From Clostridiales bacterium (GTDB taxonomy: Bacteria > Bacillota > Clostridia > Oscillospirales > Acutalibacteraceae): DNA of 64,000 nt. The notes below the pieces were generated by a model. That model had not been told where the DNA came from and searched no databases. It saw only the letters and a list, made by a program, of their open reading frames with translations. Made by a program: the position numbers and the translations under genes. Below, in pieces: positions 1 to 8,313 of this stretch; the first letter of the stretch is position 1, and the number at the start of each line of letters is the position of its first letter. The DNA is taken from positions 1 through 64,000 of the forward strand of contig JAAWQC010000002.1 of the NCBI GenBank assembly GCA_022800315.1, in the 5' to 3' direction.

Positions 1-660
1 GGCGAGGGTACCCTCGCCGTGTTTGAGCGCGTTCTGCAGCAGGTTGGTCAGGATGCGGGTAAGAGCGTTTTTGTCGAGGGACACGCGGGGCAGGTTTTTA
101 TCCAGCGAAACCTCGACGGCGAACCCCCGGTCGATAAAGTTCGGATAATACGCGGCCAGGAGGTCGCACAGAATATCGTAGAGGCTGACCGGCTCCGGAT
201 GCAGGGGATATTCACCGGCCTCCAGCCGTGACAGGTCATAAAAACTTGCCACCATCGTCTGCAGCACGCGGGCACGGCGGCTGATGATTTCCCGGTACTC
301 TTCCTTCTCCTGCGCCGTCGCGGAGGCGTCCTCCAACAGTTCGGTATAACCCAGCACAGAGGTGAGGGGGGTACGCAGGTCGTGGGAGATGTTCGCGATC
401 TGACGGCGAAATTCCTGCTCCTTGTGCTCATATCCGATCCGCTCTTTCTGTCGTTTTCCAAGCAGGGCGTTGACTTCCAGCAGCAACAGCTCCAGCTCAC
501 CGTCGGGTGAGTGGAGAAGCAGCTGCCGGTTGGTATCCGCTTCCTCATCAATTTCCCGCAGGGCCCGGGTGGCCTGCCGTATGCTATGGCGCAGCAGGAA
601 ATAGAGGGCGGCGAACACAGCCGCCGCCACGGCGAAAATGACCATCAGGAGGAGAGGCAT
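1..660 (-). CDS. Sensor histidine kinase (3' part lies outside the window)
   Basis: Reverse-strand frame reads MPLLLMVIFAVAAAVFAALYFLLRHS...KRQKERIGYEHKEQEFRRQIANISHDLRTPLTSVLGYTELLEDASAT: N-terminal TM segment, then an H-box (SHDLRTPLTS). Runs off the left edge, so it is missing from the ORF track. Confidence 0.9.
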   Translation of the reverse strand, partial: MPLLLMVIFAVAAAVFAALYFLLRHSIRQATRALREIDEEADTNRQLLLHSPDGELELLLLEVNALLGKRQKERIGYEHKEQEFRRQIANISHDLRTPLTSVLGYTELLEDASATAQEKEEYREIISRRARVLQTMVASFYDLSRLEAGEYPLHPEPVSLYDILCDLLAAYYPNFIDRGFAVEVSLDKNLPRVSLDKNALTRILTNLLQNALKHGEGTLA

Positions 661-689
661 CTTCCGAACTCCTTTCACTAACGGGGGGA

Positions 690-1319
690 TCAGCGTATTT
701 CTTTGCGGCGGAACAGCAGCAGGCCGAGGGCAAGCGCTGCTGCGATCCAGGCCAGCCCTGTGACCCAGGGGCCGGCCAGCGATGCTGTCGTGACAAAATT
801 CGATCCCATGATATGATGGTACAGGCACCAGCCGGGCAGGATGTTCAGCAGCTGGCCGATCAGGGGCGGGAGAAAGAACAGCACGATATACGAGGTGTAA
901 GCCATGGTGGGTGACAACAGAAAATACAACAGTTGGGCGATCGCTACCCCTCCCAGCCACAGAGGAAAGGCATCGGCGGCTGTCAGGGCCGCTTCGGAGG
1001 GGTTCAGCACCAGCATCGGGAGAAAGGCGCCGGCCATCAGCAACAGCATGTAAAGCAGCTCGGCGACGAATTTGCCGATGTAAATATTCCGTCTGCAAAT
1101 ACCGCCGGATACGGTGTTTTTCAGCGTTCCCAGCCGCATTTCGTCACTGTATACACAGTCGACCAGCAGGGGCAGACCGAGATACACCAGGAGAAGAAAG
1201 AAGGCCCGGCCCTGTACCATACCGGCGGTCATGCCGGTCATCAGGCCGATTAGCAGCAGGAAAAGGGTGAAACGACGGTGGCGCAGGCGATACAGTTCCG
1301 CCTGTATATAGTGAACCAT
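690..1319 (-). CDS. ABC-2 type transporter permease (second permease)
   Basis: ORF starting MVHYIQAELYRLRHRRFTLFLLLIG, multiple TM segments, similar in layout to the neighbouring permease (MLNYIRSELYRTFRRKYTFLMIG). Confidence 0.8.
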   Translation of the reverse strand: MVHYIQAELYRLRHRRFTLFLLLIGLMTGMTAGMVQGRAFFLLLVYLGLPLLVDCVYSDEMRLGTLKNTVSGGICRRNIYIGKFVAELLYMLLLMAGAFLPMLVLNPSEAALTAADAFPLWLGGVAIAQLLYFLLSPTMAYTSYIVLFFLPPLIGQLLNILPGWCLYHHIMGSNFVTTASLAGPWVTGLAWIAAALALGLLLFRRKEIR

Positions 1320-1416
1320 ACGATCCGACCTTTCTGGCAGGGGAAGCCGGGGGACCGGACCGTCCGCCGATGCGGCGGCTGGTCCATCGGACTTCCCCAT
1401 AAAAAATTGTCACAAT

Positions 1417-1476
1417 GGCAATTCTTCAGAGCCGGTTCCCGAAAAGGCTAAGTATTATAAAAGATACAGGAACCGG
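1417..1476. repeat. Copy 1 of an exact 60-bp direct repeat containing a CCGGTTCC...GGAACCGG stem
   Basis: ggcaattcttcagagccggttcccgaaaaggctaagtattataaaagatacaggaaccgg, identical to 1511-1570. Confidence 0.95.
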
Positions 1477-1510
1477 TTCTGGTTATCACAAAGGGAGAGG
1501 AAGAATTGCG

Positions 1511-1570
1511 GGCAATTCTTCAGAGCCGGTTCCCGAAAAGGCTAAGTATTATAAAAGATACAGGAACCGG
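1511..1570. repeat. Copy 2 of the exact 60-bp direct repeat, abutting the permease stop codon
   Basis: Identical 60 bp, 94 bp downstream of copy 1. gaagaattgc/gcaattcttc (1500-1509/1512-1521) forms an additional 10-bp hairpin at its left edge. Confidence 0.95.
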
Positions 1571-2341
1571 CTATTTGATCTCCCTCCGGCGGAAAAGGAT
1601 CACGCCGAAGGCTGTGGCCAGCACGGTCCAGCCCAATCCGATGACCCACGGCCAGAGCAGGCCTTCCGGCCCGGACGCATTCGAACCGTCGAGCATGTTG
1701 AACATCAAATAGGGTAGCAGCTTCTGAAACCACGGCCACAGGCGGGCGGCCATCTGGTTGAGCACCAGAAAGGGCAGGAACAGCACCAGCCCCAGATAGA
1801 CAGGCACCACCAGCGAACCCTTGACGGTAAAATACAGCATGTTGGCGATGGCCAAGCCCGCCAGCCAGATGGGAAACGCGTGCAGCAGCTGATAGCCGTA
1901 CCACTGAAGCGTCTCGGTGAGGGAACCGATGCCCAGCAGGAGAAAAGCGCTGAGGGCGAAGGTGGCGAAAACGATCACCATGGTCAGCAGGGCGAGAAGG
2001 AGCTGGGTAATCAGCTTGCCGAAATAGATCTGTGTGCGGGTGTAGCCAAAGGAGACCACATTCTTCAGGGTCTGGTTCTTATGCTCGTCGCTGAACACAC
2101 AGTCCACAACGAGAAATACGCCGAAATAGACGAGAAAAATAATGGTCGGGGTCAACATATTGAGCATGAAATCGCCGTTGACAGGACTTTCAGCTGTGGA
2201 GTGGATCGTGCCGCCGGTATGGAGCATAGCGAAGATCATCAGATTGGCGGCAATGCACAGAAGGGCAGGAATGCCGATCATGAGGAAGGTGTATTTGCGG
2301 CGGAAGGTGCGGTACAGTTCCGAACGAATGTAATTAAGCAT
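1571..2341 (-). CDS. ABC-2 type transporter permease (first permease)
   Basis: 256 aa multi-TM ORF MLNYIRSELYRTFRRKYTFLMIGIPALLCIAANLMIFAM, overlapping the start region of the ATPase gene. Confidence 0.85.
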   Translation of the reverse strand: MLNYIRSELYRTFRRKYTFLMIGIPALLCIAANLMIFAMLHTGGTIHSTAESPVNGDFMLNMLTPTIIFLVYFGVFLVVDCVFSDEHKNQTLKNVVSFGYTRTQIYFGKLITQLLLALLTMVIVFATFALSAFLLLGIGSLTETLQWYGYQLLHAFPIWLAGLAIANMLYFTVKGSLVVPVYLGLVLFLPFLVLNQMAARLWPWFQKLLPYLMFNMLDGSNASGPEGLLWPWVIGLGWTVLATAFGVILFRRREIK

Positions 2342-3260
2342 AGCGGCTCTCTCCTCCCACCAGCTGGACGAAGTAGTCTTCCAGGTTGGCTCCCTTGATT
2401 TCCAGTGAGGAGAGCTGGACGCCCTCTTCGATGAGAAGGGTGGAAACCCTGGACGGCTCCTCCAGGTACTGATAGAGATGGATCATCTGGCCGGGCAGCA
2501 CCTCATATTCGGTGCAGGCCAGCTTTTGTTCCAGTATGGCCGCCGCTTTTTCCACGTTGTCCACGCGCAGTTCCATATACCGGCGGCAGCGGGCGTTCAG
2601 CTCCAGGGCCGATACCTGTTCCAGCATCACGCCGTGGTCGATGAAACCGTAGCAGGTCGCCAGATTAGCCATCTCGGACAGGATATGGGAGGAGATGACG
2701 ATGGTGATGTTTTTCTCCTTATTGAGCCGCAGGATCAGGTTGCGGAATTCCACGATTCCCATGGGGTCAAGGCCGTTGACCGGTTCGTCCAGCAGCAGGA
2801 GATCGGGGTGGTTCATCAGCGCCAGCGCCAGGCCCAGCCGCTGTTTCATGCCGAGGGAGAAATCCTTGAATTTCTTTTTGCCCGCTTCGGTCAGGCCCAC
2901 TTCCTCCAGCAGCTCCCGGACGCATTCCTTTCCCGCGACGCCCCGCTGGATACGGTAATACTCCAGGTTTTGATCCGCCGTCAGGTAGGGGAAAAAGCTG
3001 GGCGCCTCGATCATGGCCCCGGTGCGGCGCCGCGCCTTGTTCAGCGCCGCCTCGCCGGTCTGGCCGAACAGCTCGATTTCACCCATCGTAGGTGTGGTCT
3101 GCCCGCTTATCATGCGCAGCAGGGTTGTTTTGCCGGCGCCGTTTTTGCCGACGAGACCGTAAATCTGCCGTTTGGGGACGGCGAAGTCGGTGGGCTGCAG
3201 GGCCACAAAGTGCCCGTATCGTTTGGTCAGCCCTCTGGTTACCAGTACATTTTCTTTCAT
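2334..3260 (-). CDS. ABC transporter ATP-binding protein
   Basis: Walker A GLVGKNGAGKTTLLRMI, signature FSLGMKQRLGLALAL, Walker B LLLLDEPVNGLDP. Confidence 0.95.
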   Translation of the reverse strand: MKENVLVTRGLTKRYGHFVALQPTDFAVPKRQIYGLVGKNGAGKTTLLRMISGQTTPTMGEIELFGQTGEAALNKARRRTGAMIEAPSFFPYLTADQNLEYYRIQRGVAGKECVRELLEEVGLTEAGKKKFKDFSLGMKQRLGLALALMNHPDLLLLDEPVNGLDPMGIVEFRNLILRLNKEKNITIVISSHILSEMANLATCYGFIDHGVMLEQVSALELNARCRRYMELRVDNVEKAAAILEQKLACTEYEVLPGQMIHLYQYLEEPSRVSTLLIEEGVQLSSLEIKGANLEDYFVQLVGGESRYA

Positions 3261-3290
3261 GATGGTCTTCCTTTCGTATCGGATGATTTC

Positions 3291-3336
3291 ATTCTACCGG
3301 GGGAAGACCAAGAAGGCCTTAAGAAGGTTTAAAGAA
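3291..3336 (-). promoter_or_regulatory. Putative ABC-operon promoter with three TTCTT repeats phased at 11 bp
   Basis: AAGAA on the + strand at 3310-3314, 3321-3325 and 3332-3336 (TTCTT-N6-TTCTT-N6-TTCTT on the - strand), followed 13 bp later by TAGAAT (3296-3291) and the ATPase start at 3260. Confidence 0.5.
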
Positions 3337-3359
3337 AGTATAAAGTGCATATGCTGTTA

Positions 3360-4052
3360 TCACACGCTCATTTTGAAACCGATGCCCCACACGGTTTTGA
3401 TGTATTCGACGCCGGGGTCCAGTCGCTGCAGCTTCTGTCGTATATTGGAGATATGGACGTTTACCGTATTGTCCTCGCCGTAATATTCTTCGTTCCATAC
3501 CTGATGATACAGGTTCTCCCGTGTGAACACCTTGTCGGGATGCTCCATAAGCAGGGACAGGATATTGAACTCCCGTGCGGTGAGGGTCAGCTCTTTGCCG
3601 TGAACCTCGGCGCGGATCGCCTCCCGGTCCAGGGTCAGGTTCTTCAGCGTCAGCAGGCCGGATGCGGCCGTCGGCTGGGGAAACGCGCGGTAGCGGCGCA
3701 GCTGAGCCTCCACCCGCGCCACCACTTCATCCACGTCGAAGGGCTTGACGATATAATCATCCGCGCCGGAGCGCAGCAGGCGTACCTTATCCTCCTGGGC
3801 GGTGCGGGCCGAAATCACGATGACGGGGGTCACACGGGCGGCGCGGATTTCTGCAATCAGCTCATCGCCGGTAACGCCGGGCAGCATCAGATCCAGCAGA
3901 ACGAGATCGAATTCCCGTGAGGACAGCAGCAGACGGGCTTCACTGCCCGAATAGGCGGCGGTAAGGGAATAGCCCTGCTTTTTCAGCAGGCGGCAGAGCA
4001 GCCCATTGATATCCGGGTCGTCCTCCACCACCAGTATTTCGTAGTTGTCCAT
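3360..4052 (-). CDS. OmpR-family response regulator
   Basis: MDNYEILVVEDDPDINGLLCRLLKKQGY...LDLMLPGVTGDEL...VKPFDVDEVVARVEAQLRR, winged-helix C-terminus ...VWNEEYYGEDNTVNVHISNIRQKL...IKTVWGIGFKM. Confidence 0.95.
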   Translation of the reverse strand: MDNYEILVVEDDPDINGLLCRLLKKQGYSLTAAYSGSEARLLLSSREFDLVLLDLMLPGVTGDELIAEIRAARVTPVIVISARTAQEDKVRLLRSGADDYIVKPFDVDEVVARVEAQLRRYRAFPQPTAASGLLTLKNLTLDREAIRAEVHGKELTLTAREFNILSLLMEHPDKVFTRENLYHQVWNEEYYGEDNTVNVHISNIRQKLQRLDPGVEYIKTVWGIGFKMSV

Positions 4053-4215
4053 GGATCGATCGCTCCTTTTTCAAGAGAATCATTCTATTAGAGAATCCTG
4101 TACCTGTTGAGTTTATCATATCCCCGGCCGTCTGGCAAAGAGTGGAAGAAAATACCAATTAATTTAAAGCGAAAGGATTAGGATGGCATAAACCACCAAT
4201 ACTAAGCATACCAAT

Positions 4216-4497
4216 TTGATGAAAGGCGGGAACAGCATGGAGGGCGCTTTGAAAAAAGCGATACTGAGGAACGACGAAAAGCCCGACGAGGTAGTACAGG
4301 CAATCCGGGAGGTATGCAGCCGTCTGGATATGGTCAACCGCCGTTTTGAGATGGAGAGCGACAGCGACCTGATCGAAGCGTGTATTTACGAAATGGAATC
4401 TTTGCGGGCGCGTTACCGCTACTTGCTGCGTGTGGCTAAAAACAAAGGACTGACGGCGGAAGGGCTGTCACAACTGGGGGAGGAGAACAAGGCATGA
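4216..4497 (+). CDS. DUF2508 (YaaL-like) family small protein
   Basis: 93 aa ORF ending ...LIEACIYEMESLRARYRYLLRVAKNKGLT, immediately upstream of and overlapping bofA, as expected for this family. Confidence 0.65.
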   Translation: MMKGGNSMEGALKKAILRNDEKPDEVVQAIREVCSRLDMVNRRFEMESDSDLIEACIYEMESLRARYRYLLRVAKNKGLTAEGLSQLGEENKA

Positions 4498-4763
4498 GTC
4501 TGGGACTGCAAATTCTGGTGTACACGGTCGGCGCCGTAGTGGCACTGGCGGTGGCGATCGCCCTGCTGAAGTCAAAAAAACCGGTACGGGGATTACTGGG
4601 TTCCAGCGCACAGGGAATATGCGCGTTGGCGGCGGTCAATGTGGCGGGGGCGTTCACCGGGGTTTCGCTCGGACTCAACCTGCTGTCGGGGCTGTGCTGT
4701 GTGGTGCTGGGAATTCCCGGCGTCATCGCCCTGCTGGTGCTCAAGGTCATTTTTAACGTATAG
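4494..4763 (+). CDS. bofA: Pro-sigmaK processing inhibitor BofA family protein
   Basis: 89 aa hydrophobic protein with ...VNVAGAFTGVSLGLNLLSGLCCVVLGIPGVIALLVLKVIF, the typical BofA C-terminal pattern. Confidence 0.85.
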   Translation: MSLGLQILVYTVGAVVALAVAIALLKSKKPVRGLLGSSAQGICALAAVNVAGAFTGVSLGLNLLSGLCCVVLGIPGVIALLVLKVIFNV

Positions 4764-4777
4764 CCGATGATATAGCA

Positions 4778-4815
4778 AAGCCCCCGCGGATGCAAGGTCA
4801 TCCACGGGGGCTCTT
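4778..4815 (+). terminator. Rho-independent terminator after bofA
   Basis: agcccccgcggatg...catccacgggggct followed by a T-rich stretch. Confidence 0.7.
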
Positions 4816-4826
4816 TCTGTTTCGGT

Positions 4827-5012
4827 TCAAGACAGGGTGCCTTCGGCGCGGAGTTTGGCGACGTATGCCTGCATTTCCTCCAGGGACTGGATATCCCGCT
4901 CAGCAATACGGTCCTGTACCTCTTTGGGCAGGGAGTTGTAGTATTCGTAGCTGGACAGGTCCTGTTCCAGCAGGTCGGACAGACCCAGCCGGTAGGTGCG
5001 GTCGTCGTTCAT
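4827..5012 (-). CDS. Small conserved-type protein of unknown function (paralog 1)
   Basis: MNDDRTYRLGLSDLLEQDLSSYEYYNSLPKEVQDRIAERDIQSLEEMQAYVAKLRAEGTLS. Similar to the adjacent ORF. Confidence 0.7.
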   Translation of the reverse strand: MNDDRTYRLGLSDLLEQDLSSYEYYNSLPKEVQDRIAERDIQSLEEMQAYVAKLRAEGTLS

Positions 5013-5029
5013 GGCGTGTTCCTCTTTTT

Positions 5030-5212
5030 TCAGATACATTCCATCATGTTTTCCGCTGTGCGGCGCAGCTCTTCCTCAGTGGTAATGATATTGCCGCTGT
5101 CGCGCAGGGTCTGCTGGATATAGCCGGGCAGATGAGAAAAATAATCCTGGGCGCTGGGGTCCTGGGACAGGAGGGCATCCAGTCCCTGAGCGTGCTGGGA
5201 GGGGTGGTTCAT
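5030..5212 (-). CDS. Small conserved-type protein of unknown function (paralog 2)
   Basis: MNHPSQHAQGLDALLSQDPSAQDYFSHLPGYIQQTLRDSGNIITTEEELRRTAENMMECI. Shares GLxxLLxQDxSxxxYxxxLPxxxQ with paralog 1. Confidence 0.7.
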   Translation of the reverse strand: MNHPSQHAQGLDALLSQDPSAQDYFSHLPGYIQQTLRDSGNIITTEEELRRTAENMMECI

Positions 5213-5258
5213 GTGAAAACATCCTTTCGTTTAACGAGTCTTGTGTATACGGTTTCGA

Positions 5259-5885
5259 TTATATCGCGTCGTACAGGGCCTCCACCGCTTTCCAGTCCAC
5301 GACGTTCAGCCAGTGATCGAGGTAATCGGCGCGCTTATTCTGGTATTGGAGGTAATAGGCATGCTCCCACACGTCCACCAGCGTCAGAGGATGCAGGTCC
5401 AGCGTCAGAGGGGTATCCTGGTTCGGTGTTTTGAGAATACGGAGCCGTTTTTCGCCGTCGGAGACGAGCCAGGCCCAGCCGGAGCCGAATTGGGTGAGCG
5501 CGGCCTCCTTGATTTTTTGTTGGAAACGGTCAAAGGAGCCGAAGTCCCGATCAATGGCGGCTGCCAGTGCGCCGGTTGGCCGGTCGCCGCTGCGGCCGCC
5601 CATGGTACGGAAGTACAGGTGATGGTTGTAAACACCGCCGGCATTGTTGTGGACGGCAGTGCGGGCGGTCTCCGGCAGGTCGTTCTCACTGCGGAGCAGT
5701 TCCCTGAGGCATTTGCCGTGAAAGGCGGGAAACGGCTCCAACGCCTTATTCAGGTTGTCTACATAGGTCTGAAGATGCTTGTCGTGATGAAAGGTGAGGG
5801 TGCGGGCGTCCAGATGGGGTTCCAGCGCGTCATAGGCATAGGGAAGCGGTTCCGCTTCAAAGGGATAATGCTGGCTCATATACAA
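5259..5885 (-). CDS. Superoxide dismutase, Fe/Mn family
   Basis: TLTFHHDKHLQTYVDNLN, NNAGGVYNHHLYFRTM, GSGWAWLV, LVDVWEHAYYLQYQNKRADYL with the metal-ligand His and Asp positions present. Confidence 0.95.
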   Translation of the reverse strand: MYMSQHYPFEAEPLPYAYDALEPHLDARTLTFHHDKHLQTYVDNLNKALEPFPAFHGKCLRELLRSENDLPETARTAVHNNAGGVYNHHLYFRTMGGRSGDRPTGALAAAIDRDFGSFDRFQQKIKEAALTQFGSGWAWLVSDGEKRLRILKTPNQDTPLTLDLHPLTLVDVWEHAYYLQYQNKRADYLDHWLNVVDWKAVEALYDAI

Positions 5886-6071
5886 CAGTTCCTTTCCAGA
5901 TGAATCAGTTCTAGTGTACCGAGCGGGCGCCCTTTTTATACAGTGGGGGACAGGCGCAGTTCTAATTCTTTATCGACCGTCATATCTATCAATCGTAAAG
6001 CGGGACAAGGGATCGGGACGGGTATCCTTCCCGAGGTTCCCGCGATCGTTTGACGGAAAGGAATGTATACG

Positions 6072-7088
6072 ATGAACGGATTTGAAGACGCGGTTTCCTG
6101 TCTGCCCTCTCCGCTGCGGCAGGTAGTGCTGCAGATCCCGCCGGAAATCAGCGCCATGGTGCAGGAGATACGCCTGCGGCAGGATGCCCCCTTGATGCTG
6201 TCCACACCGCGCGGGGAATTCTTTGTGACCAAAACGGGACAGGCCGGCGTTCATCCGGCGGGGGATTTGCTACTGTGTACCCGCGCTCATTTGAGCGATT
6301 GTTTCCAGATTCTTTGCGATTATTCGGTACATACCCATCAGCAGGAAATCAGTCACGGCTATATTGCGGTGAAAAATGGCTGCCGGGCCGGTATTGCGGG
6401 CGCCGCTGTAACCGAGAACGGGCGGGTCACGTCGGTGCGGGGGATCACCTCGCTGTGTCTGCGCATCCCCCGCCGCCACGACGGTTCCGCACGGGAGTTG
6501 GCCCGCCGCCTTCTGGTGGGAGGGCGCCTGTACAGCACCCTTCTATGCGGTGAACCGGCCAGCGGTAAAACAAGCCTGCTGCGGGATCTGGCGCGGGGGA
6601 TGTCCACCGGCGAATACGGCGCGCGGCTGCGTACTGCGGTGGTGGACGAGCGCGGCGAGCTGTCAGGCAACGGCTGTTTATCCCTGTGCGACATTTTGCT
6701 TCATTGCCCCAAGGCGCAGGGAATCGAGCAGGCGGTACGTTGTCTGGCTCCGGAAGTGGTGCTGTTCGACGAACTGGGGACGGTGGAGGAGACCGAAGCG
6801 GTGCTGGCGGGACTTAATTCGGGCGTATCGGCGGTCGCCACCGCTCACTGCCGTGACATATCCACCCTGCTGCGCCGCCCCCAAGTAAAACGGGCGCTGG
6901 AACAGGGAGCTTTCGAGAAAATCGTCCTGTTGAAGGGGCGCGCCCACCCCGGCAGTATCGACCGCATCCTATCGGCAGACGAGGTATTGGGAAACAGCGA
7001 CGGGACCGTGCGACGGGATATGCGTCCCCTGTCGGGACGGCGGGTGCTGACCCCCTGCGGCTGGGGAGAGGAAAGGGAGAGCGTATGA
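6072..7088 (+). CDS. spoIIIAA: Stage III sporulation protein AA (ATPase)
   Basis: Walker A LCGEPASGKTSLLRDLARG, VVDERGELSG. First gene of a syntenic spoIIIA operon. Confidence 0.95.
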   Translation: MNGFEDAVSCLPSPLRQVVLQIPPEISAMVQEIRLRQDAPLMLSTPRGEFFVTKTGQAGVHPAGDLLLCTRAHLSDCFQILCDYSVHTHQQEISHGYIAVKNGCRAGIAGAAVTENGRVTSVRGITSLCLRIPRRHDGSARELARRLLVGGRLYSTLLCGEPASGKTSLLRDLARGMSTGEYGARLRTAVVDERGELSGNGCLSLCDILLHCPKAQGIEQAVRCLAPEVVLFDELGTVEETEAVLAGLNSGVSAVATAHCRDISTLLRRPQVKRALEQGAFEKIVLLKGRAHPGSIDRILSADEVLGNSDGTVRRDMRPLSGRRVLTPCGWGEERESV

Positions 7089-7597
7089 TCCGGGTGATTG
7101 GTTTGCTGCTGGTGGCGCTGACGGGGGCGGGAGCGGGCCTGTGTGCCTCCTCCATGCTCCATCGCCGGACAGCCTCTCTGGAAGCGGCGGGCCGCCTGAT
7201 GCGCTGGCTATCCACCCGTATTCGGTATTCCGCCGCCCCAGTAGGCGAATTGCTGCTGGATGCCTCACAGCAACAGGAATTTCGGGCGCTGTCCTTTTTA
7301 GGCGGCGCTGCGCAGGACATCCGGGAGGGGATTGATCCCGCCACCGCCTGGAGCCGGTCACTGGCGGCCGGCGGCAAGTCGGGTGGATTCAGCCGCAGCG
7401 ACCGGGAACTGCTGGACGGGTTCGGCAGCGGGCTTGGCAAAACCGATGTAGAGGGGCAGCTCTCCCATTGCGAACTGTTCGGCGGTCTGTTAGAGGAGCA
7501 TTTACAGCAGGCCCGTGCCGACGCGGCGGCTAAAGGCCGTCTGTATACGACGCTGGGCGTTATCGGAGGCGCGGCGTTTGTTTTACTGATGCTGTAG
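7085..7597 (+). CDS. spoIIIAB: Stage III sporulation protein AB
   Basis: 170 aa, hydrophobic N- and C-termini, overlaps spoIIIAA by ATGA. Operon position. Confidence 0.9.
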   Translation: MIRVIGLLLVALTGAGAGLCASSMLHRRTASLEAAGRLMRWLSTRIRYSAAPVGELLLDASQQQEFRALSFLGGAAQDIREGIDPATAWSRSLAAGGKSGGFSRSDRELLDGFGSGLGKTDVEGQLSHCELFGGLLEEHLQQARADAAAKGRLYTTLGVIGGAAFVLLML

Positions 7598-7660
7598 CTT
7601 TATTACCTATTTCAGTTGTGGACCGGCGGAAACGGGAAAAGAAAGGCGTGATTATCCGCT

Positions 7661-7855
7661 ATGGACGTGGATTTGATCTTTAAAATAGCAGGCGTCGGCA
7701 TCATTGTAGCCGTGCTCAATCAGGTATTGATTCGTTCAGGACGGGAAGAGCAGGCCATGCTCACCACGCTGGCGGGGCTGATTGTCGTGCTCTCCCTTAT
7801 CGTGTCGGAGATCGGCAGCCTGTTCAGTATGGTGAAATCGGTGTTCGGCCTGTAA
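7661..7855 (+). CDS. spoIIIAC: Stage III sporulation protein AC
   Basis: 64 aa: MDVDLIFKIAGVGIIVAVLNQVLIRSGREEQAMLTTLAGLIVVLSLIV. Confidence 0.95.
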   Translation: MDVDLIFKIAGVGIIVAVLNQVLIRSGREEQAMLTTLAGLIVVLSLIVSEIGSLFSMVKSVFGL

Positions 7856-7908
7856 CCGTCGGATGACGGAATCGTTCAATCAAGCAGGATAAGAAAGGCG
7901 GGATACAC

Positions 7909-8313
7909 ATGGAAGTGGCGGCGGTAGTGGGTTTGACAGTGGCGGCCGCCTTTCTGGCGGTGATCCTGCGCCAGCAGCGGCCGGAGTACGCCCTGGCCAT
8001 CGGTCTGATGGCGGGGGTGGCCATCCTCACCCTGATCATCACCAAGGCTGTTCCGGTGTTCAACAGCCTGAAAGAGCTGCTGGACAAGGCCTCGCTGCCG
8101 GTGGAATACGGCGCGGTGCTGTTTAAGGCGCTGGGCGTATGCCTGCTGACCCAGCTGGCCTCCGACGCCTGTGAGGACGCGGGGGAAAAGGCATTGGCCG
8201 CCAAAGCGGAACTGGCGGGCAAGGTCGCCCTGCTGATCCTGGCGCTGCCTCTGTTCCAAAAGGTGGCGGAGATGGCGGCGTCCCTGATGAACGGACAGGC
8301 GGTGGGGGGATGA
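7909..8313 (+). CDS. spoIIIAD: Stage III sporulation protein AD
   Basis: 134 aa membrane protein between AC and AE: MEVAAVVGLTVAAAFLAVILRQQRPEYALAIGLMAGVAIL. Confidence 0.95.
   Translation: MEVAAVVGLTVAAAFLAVILRQQRPEYALAIGLMAGVAILTLIITKAVPVFNSLKELLDKASLPVEYGAVLFKALGVCLLTQLASDACEDAGEKALAAKAELAGKVALLILALPLFQKVAEMAASLMNGQAVGG

Noticed and set aside
48-551. 167-aa ORF listed in the track at the left edge
   Set aside because: Out-of-frame reading of the histidine kinase; the true frame gives the H-box SHDLRTPLTS and continues off the window edge.
1415-1717. 100-aa and 68-aa + strand ORFs with internally repeated peptide (FPKRLSIIKDTGTG)
   Set aside because: The protein repeat simply reflects the duplicated 60-bp noncoding element; the ORFs lie in the intergenic gap and over the antisense permease gene.
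6550-6888. Cys/Trp/Arg-rich ORFs inside spoIIIAA and similar short ORFs throughout
   Set aside because: Alternate-frame artefacts inside conserved genes.
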